A stretch of DNA of 8,795 bases, taken from NCBI GenBank assembly GCA_937880065.1, contig CALFMA010000724.1, forward strand, positions 1 through 8,795. Direction: 5' to 3'. A model generated the notes under the pieces. The model was not told the DNA's origin and did not search any database. It saw only the letters and a program-made list of their open reading frames with translations. Positions within the stretch are counted from its first letter, which is position 1; each line of letters opens with the position of its first letter. The translations under genes and the position numbers were made by a program. Source of the stretch: an uncultured Ruminococcus sp. (GTDB lineage Bacteria; Bacillota_A; Clostridia; Oscillospirales; Ruminococcaceae). This document shows, piece by piece, positions 6,651 through 8,795 of the stretch.

Positions 6651-7216
6651 TCATTTTTTTCTTTCTTCCAAAAATTTTCTCCATTTGTCTACTACTGCCT
6701 GAACTTCTTCTTCATCTCGCTTTATTTCATCAGGACTCTTTTTTGCATTTTCCTGCTGTTTTCTTTTGCTTTCATACTCATAAATGTCGTTTTCACATTC
6801 TTCAAGCAGATTTTTGAGTTTAAGTGTAAAGTTCCATTCCTCTGGTTGTAATTCCCAGAAAAGACAAACTCTGCCGTCCTCTTTTGAAATTGCAAGACGT
6901 TCACTTGTGCGATCTGAATAGCTTATCGCCCAATAACCGTCAGGAAGCCAGCTGTCCTTAACAATAATACTATCTGTTCCGCAAATTACCGTATAATCAA
7001 TAACTGCACCATTTGCAAGCTTCAAAATTCCTTGTAGTCCTCAGGAAGCGGAAATTTAAGACTTTTTTCAAGTTCTTCAATTTCTTCATCTGTTGCAGGT
7101 GGAAATACCTTTGCCCACTCCTCTGGATGATCAAATTCTTCAATAAGGGTTTTGCATCCTTTTCTCAGCTTTTCAACACATTCCTCGATTTCTGTCATTC
7201 CTTTATTATTGTTCAT
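6651..7216 (-). pseudogene. SMI1/KNR4 (SUKH) paralogue broken by a one-base frameshift
   Basis: Two overlapping frames together give a full SUKH protein of about 188 aa. The first part runs from ATG 7216 to a TGA just after LPEDYKEF. The second part continues in another frame as KLANGAVIDY... to the stop at 6651-6653. The intact neighbour reads LPEAYREFLKFSNGAIID at the same point, so the expected text is EFLKLANG. Adding one T to the T4 run (A4 at 7024-7027 on the plus strand) restores the frame and supplies the missing Leu. Residues elsewhere remain family-like (LAISKEDGRVCLFWE), so the damage is recent, or a sequencing error, or tolerated by slippage. The tail is a charged helix, as in the neighbour. 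AAAGGA at 7225-7230 fits ATG 7216 with 8-nt spacing. It is first in the minus-strand group read from the promoter at 7316-7324. Confidence 0.85.
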
Positions 7217-7252
7217 ACTAATCATCCTTTCAACTTGATATTGTTTATTTGC
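7214..7252 (-). repeat. 39-bp leader repeat, copy 2 (before frameshifted SUKH gene)
   Basis: Direct repeat of 6596-6634, with one mismatch in 39. It covers the ATG, the AAAGGA ribosome binding site and about 20 bp further upstream. The spacing between copies is 618 bp. Confidence 0.95.
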
Positions 7253-7315
7253 GGTACTATTATGTATGGTATTGCTTTATATTTGAAAAATTTTTGCTTG
7301 TTTTATCTTCATTCT

Positions 7316-7324
7316 ATTATACCA
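7316..7324 (-). promoter_or_regulatory. Extended -10 promoter for the SUKH gene group
   Basis: The minus strand reads TGGTATAAT (plus strand 7316-7324), a perfect -10 box with the TGn extension. No good -35 box lies 16-18 bp upstream, where there is a T8 run, as is usual for extended -10 promoters. Predicted start is near 7309, giving a leader of about 90 nt. It is divergent from the MATE promoter. Confidence 0.65.
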
Positions 7325-7329
7325 TAGAT

Positions 7330-7359
7330 TTGAAAAAAAAGCCATACTTTTGATATAAT
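7330..7359 (+). promoter_or_regulatory. Promoter of the MATE gene
   Basis: TTGAAA (7330-7335) and perfect TATAAT (7354-7359) with an 18-bp spacer containing an A8 run. Predicted start is near 7366, leaving a leader of about 140 nt before the MATE ATG, which is long enough for a regulatory RNA. A second TATAAT at 7377-7382 has no usable -35 box. Confidence 0.7.
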
Positions 7360-7390
7360 TTTTCAGATTAATTCTGTATAATTATGATTG

Positions 7391-7484
7391 TAAGGGATAG
7401 TTTGTTCGCCGACAGCTGCAATATCCCTAACCAACCAACATTTTTGCAGCTGTCGGATTACCCCCTGAATATTTTTGATAATCC
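7391..7484 (+). ncRNA. Structured MATE leader, candidate riboswitch (guanidine-IV/mepA type suspected)
   Basis: Three pairings compete. P1: AGGGATA (7393-7399) with TATCCCT (7422-7428), extended past a 2-nt bulge by TTG (7402-7404) with CAA (7419-7421), loop 7405-7418. P2: CCGACAGCTGCAA (7409-7421) with TTGCAGCTGTCGG (7444-7456), 13 perfect pairs, whose left arm lies inside P1. P3: GGATTA (7455-7460) with TAATCC (7479-7484), sharing two G with P2. P1 and the inner ten pairs of P2 could also form a pseudoknot. No U tract directly follows P2 or P3, so termination is not evident and the output stage is unclear. Guanidine-IV riboswitches control MepA-type MATE pumps in clostridia, hence the suspicion, but I have not matched the consensus. 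The pairings are seen directly; the ligand is a guess. Confidence 0.5.
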
Positions 7485-7494
7485 AATTAATAGA

Positions 7495-7500
7495 AAGGAG
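7495..7500 (+). promoter_or_regulatory. Ribosome binding site of the MATE gene
   Basis: AAGGAG, 7 nt before ATG 7508. It lies 10 nt after the right arm of stem P3 in the leader, so leader folding could affect access to it, although I find no strong complementary anti-SD segment. Confidence 0.8.
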
Positions 7501-7507
7501 AGTTTGT

Positions 7508-8795
7508 ATGACAAAAACGTATGATTTAACAAAGGAAAATACAAAATCGGTTATTTTAAGATTTTTCTTCCCCATGCTGCTTACTAATATGTTACAGCAG
7601 ATTTATACAATAGCAGATACAATGATAGTCGGCAAGGGCTTGGGTGATGATCCACTTGCTGCGGTAGGAAATATGTCATCGCTCACTTTCTTTATCATAG
7701 GATTTTCCCTTGGACTTACAAACGGATTTTCCGTAAGTATCGCACAGGCATACGGTGCAAAGGACGGGGAAAAGCTGCGTAAAACAGTTGCCTCATCTGT
7801 ATTGCTTTCCGCAGCAATTACAATCCTTTTAACGGCAGTCAGCGTTATTTTTCTCCCTTCGGTTCTTGTGATGCTGCAAACCTCGGAAGTGATAATGTCT
7901 GACAGCCTTTTATACGGATACATCATTTTCGGCGGATTATTCAGTACAATCGCATATAATCTCTGTGCAAGCATTCTCCGTGCATTAGGCGACAGCAAAA
8001 CACCATTTATAGCCATTGTATTCTCCACAATTTTCAATATTGTATTTAACTGGGTATCAATTTATGTGCTTCATATGGGCGTAGAGGGACCTGCAATTGT
8101 TACAATTGCTTCACAGGTAATTTCAGCTGTTATATGCTATGCAAAGCTCCGCAAAATTGAGGAAATCCGACTTGCAAAGGAATATTTCAAAGGCAATTTC
8201 CGTGTATATATGGATTTGCTGAAAAACGGCGTTCCTATGGCGATAATGAATTCAATTACAGCAGTTGGCTGTATGACCGTTCAGTATTTCGTAAATGGTA
8301 TGGGAGTTGCCTATACATCGGCATATTCCGCTTGCAGTAAATACATAAACCTGTTTATGCAGCCTGCCTGCACAGCAGGAAATACAATGTCCTCATTCAC
8401 AAGTCAGAACTACGGTGCAAAGGAATACCGCAGAATTTACGAGGGCTTCAAGGTGTGTATGGCAATTGCGTTTATAACATATATTGTATTCGGTTCTGTA
8501 ATGGTATTTTTCCCACGTTTTCTTGCATCTCTTATGCTTAACGGCGAACAGCAGATTGAACTTGCTATGATTTACCTTGTAAGAAGCGGAATTATGATAT
8601 TTGCCGTTGATTTCCTTTTCGTAGTGAGAAACGGCTGTCAGGGTATGGGAAAGCCTTTATTCCCCATGATTTCGGGTATTATCGAAATGGTATTCCGAGT
8701 TGCTGTAATTGTGATATTTATTGATGATATTGGATTTGCCGCAACATCATACGCTGAAATTGCAGCATGGGTTGGTGCAGTTCTCATAAACGGTG
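7508..8795 (+). CDS. MATE family multidrug efflux pump, MepA-like, 3' end outside window
   Basis: Inner-membrane antiporter that exports drugs or other cations using a Na+ or H+ gradient. The frame is open from ATG 7508 to the window edge: 429 residues of a family that usually has about 450, so only the last residues are missing. The N-terminus shows the typical MATE start, FFFPMLLTNMLQQIY (19-33) then DTMIVGK and LAAVG, with many hydrophobic segments and the internal duplication of two six-helix halves. The second half begins near LLKNGVPMAIMNS. ASILRALGDSKTP is also a family signature in this subgroup. AAGGAG (7495-7500) lies 7 nt before the ATG. It is transcribed away from the SUKH group, with its own promoter and a long structured leader. 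The substrate cannot be read from sequence. Confidence 0.93.
   Translation, partial: MTKTYDLTKENTKSVILRFFFPMLLTNMLQQIYTIADTMIVGKGLGDDPLAAVGNMSSLTFFIIGFSLGLTNGFSVSIAQAYGAKDGEKLRKTVASSVLLSAAITILLTAVSVIFLPSVLVMLQTSEVIMSDSLLYGYIIFGGLFSTIAYNLCASILRALGDSKTPFIAIVFSTIFNIVFNWVSIYVLHMGVEGPAIVTIASQVISAVICYAKLRKIEEIRLAKEYFKGNFRVYMDLLKNGVPMAIMNSITAVGCMTVQYFVNGMGVAYTSAYSACSKYINLFMQPACTAGNTMSSFTSQNYGAKEYRRIYEGFKVCMAIAFITYIVFGSVMVFFPRFLASLMLNGEQQIELAMIYLVRSGIMIFAVDFLFVVRNGCQGMGKPLFPMISGIIEMVFRVAVIVIFIDDIGFAATSYAEIAAWVGAVLING

Noticed and set aside
6651..7225. Programmed frameshifting to make the full SUKH protein
   Set aside because: The TTTTGA site lacks an evident slippery heptamer plus downstream structure, and the intact neighbour needs no shift. 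A simple deletion is the plainer explanation, though not excluded.
7409..7456. The 13-bp stem read as an intrinsic terminator
   Set aside because: The bases directly after the right arm are ATTACCCCC, not a U tract. The T5 at 7472-7476 is about 15 nt further on and too far away.
7384..7524. A 46-codon frame open across the whole MATE leader, possible leader peptide
   Set aside because: There is no ribosome binding site before its ATG, it overlaps the MATE start, and its residues show no pattern such as runs of one amino acid. The openness can be chance in 141 nt.
7603..8037. An open frame on the minus strand within the MATE gene
   Set aside because: It is a shadow of the MATE coding sequence with no ribosome binding site.
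1..8795. CRISPR arrays, tRNA or rRNA genes, insertion-sequence transposases
   Set aside because: I found no regularly spaced repeats, no cloverleaf or rRNA-like segment, and no transposase other than the serine recombinase.

Overview
The window looks like chromosome from a low-GC Gram-positive gut anaerobe, probably a clostridium of the Ruminococcus/Oscillospiraceae type. The grounds are an AT-rich sequence, strong AGGAG ribosome binding sites on almost every gene, TTG and GTG starts, a conjugative-element-type large serine recombinase with a C-terminal DUF4368-like region, and a MepA-like MATE pump. The taxon is inferred from style and gene families, not from a marker gene.

Layout. (1) Positions 1-1532, plus strand: most of a large serine recombinase whose N-terminus lies outside the window. 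It probably marks the end of an integrative element. (2) Positions 1512-1616: a convergent junction. It holds a strong minus-strand terminator that overlaps the recombinase stop codon, followed by about 60 bp with no gene. (3) Positions 1617-4732, minus strand: a tight operon transcribed as DtxR-family metalloregulator, MurL-like epimerase, MurD-type ligase. Its promoter at 4766-4794 is bracketed by an 8-bp inverted repeat. (4) Positions 4802-5977, minus strand: an AraC-family regulator followed by a hotdog-fold acyl-CoA thioesterase. (5) Positions 6011-7216, minus strand: two paralogous SMI1/KNR4 (SUKH) genes. The upstream copy is broken by a one-base frameshift, and both copies carry an almost identical 39-bp leader. 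(6) Positions 7226-7507: a divergent promoter region with an RNA leader rich in competing stems. (7) Positions 7508-8795, plus strand: a MATE efflux pump, cut by the window edge.

The most informative unit is MurL plus MurD. In Xanthomonas this pair replaces the usual route to D-glutamate in peptidoglycan. MurD2 adds L-Glu to UDP-MurNAc-L-Ala, and MurL then epimerises the terminal Glu using ATP. Here the two genes are translationally coupled (TTGA overlap). The ligase has lost the Lys of the classical MurD 'DSKAT' motif, which fits a change of amino-acid substrate. A DtxR-type regulator heads the operon, which suggests metal-dependent control.

The second point of interest is the MATE leader. 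Three inverted repeats there overlap so that they cannot all form at once, as in a riboswitch. The setting resembles guanidine-IV (mepA-motif) riboswitches, but I could not match the consensus from memory.
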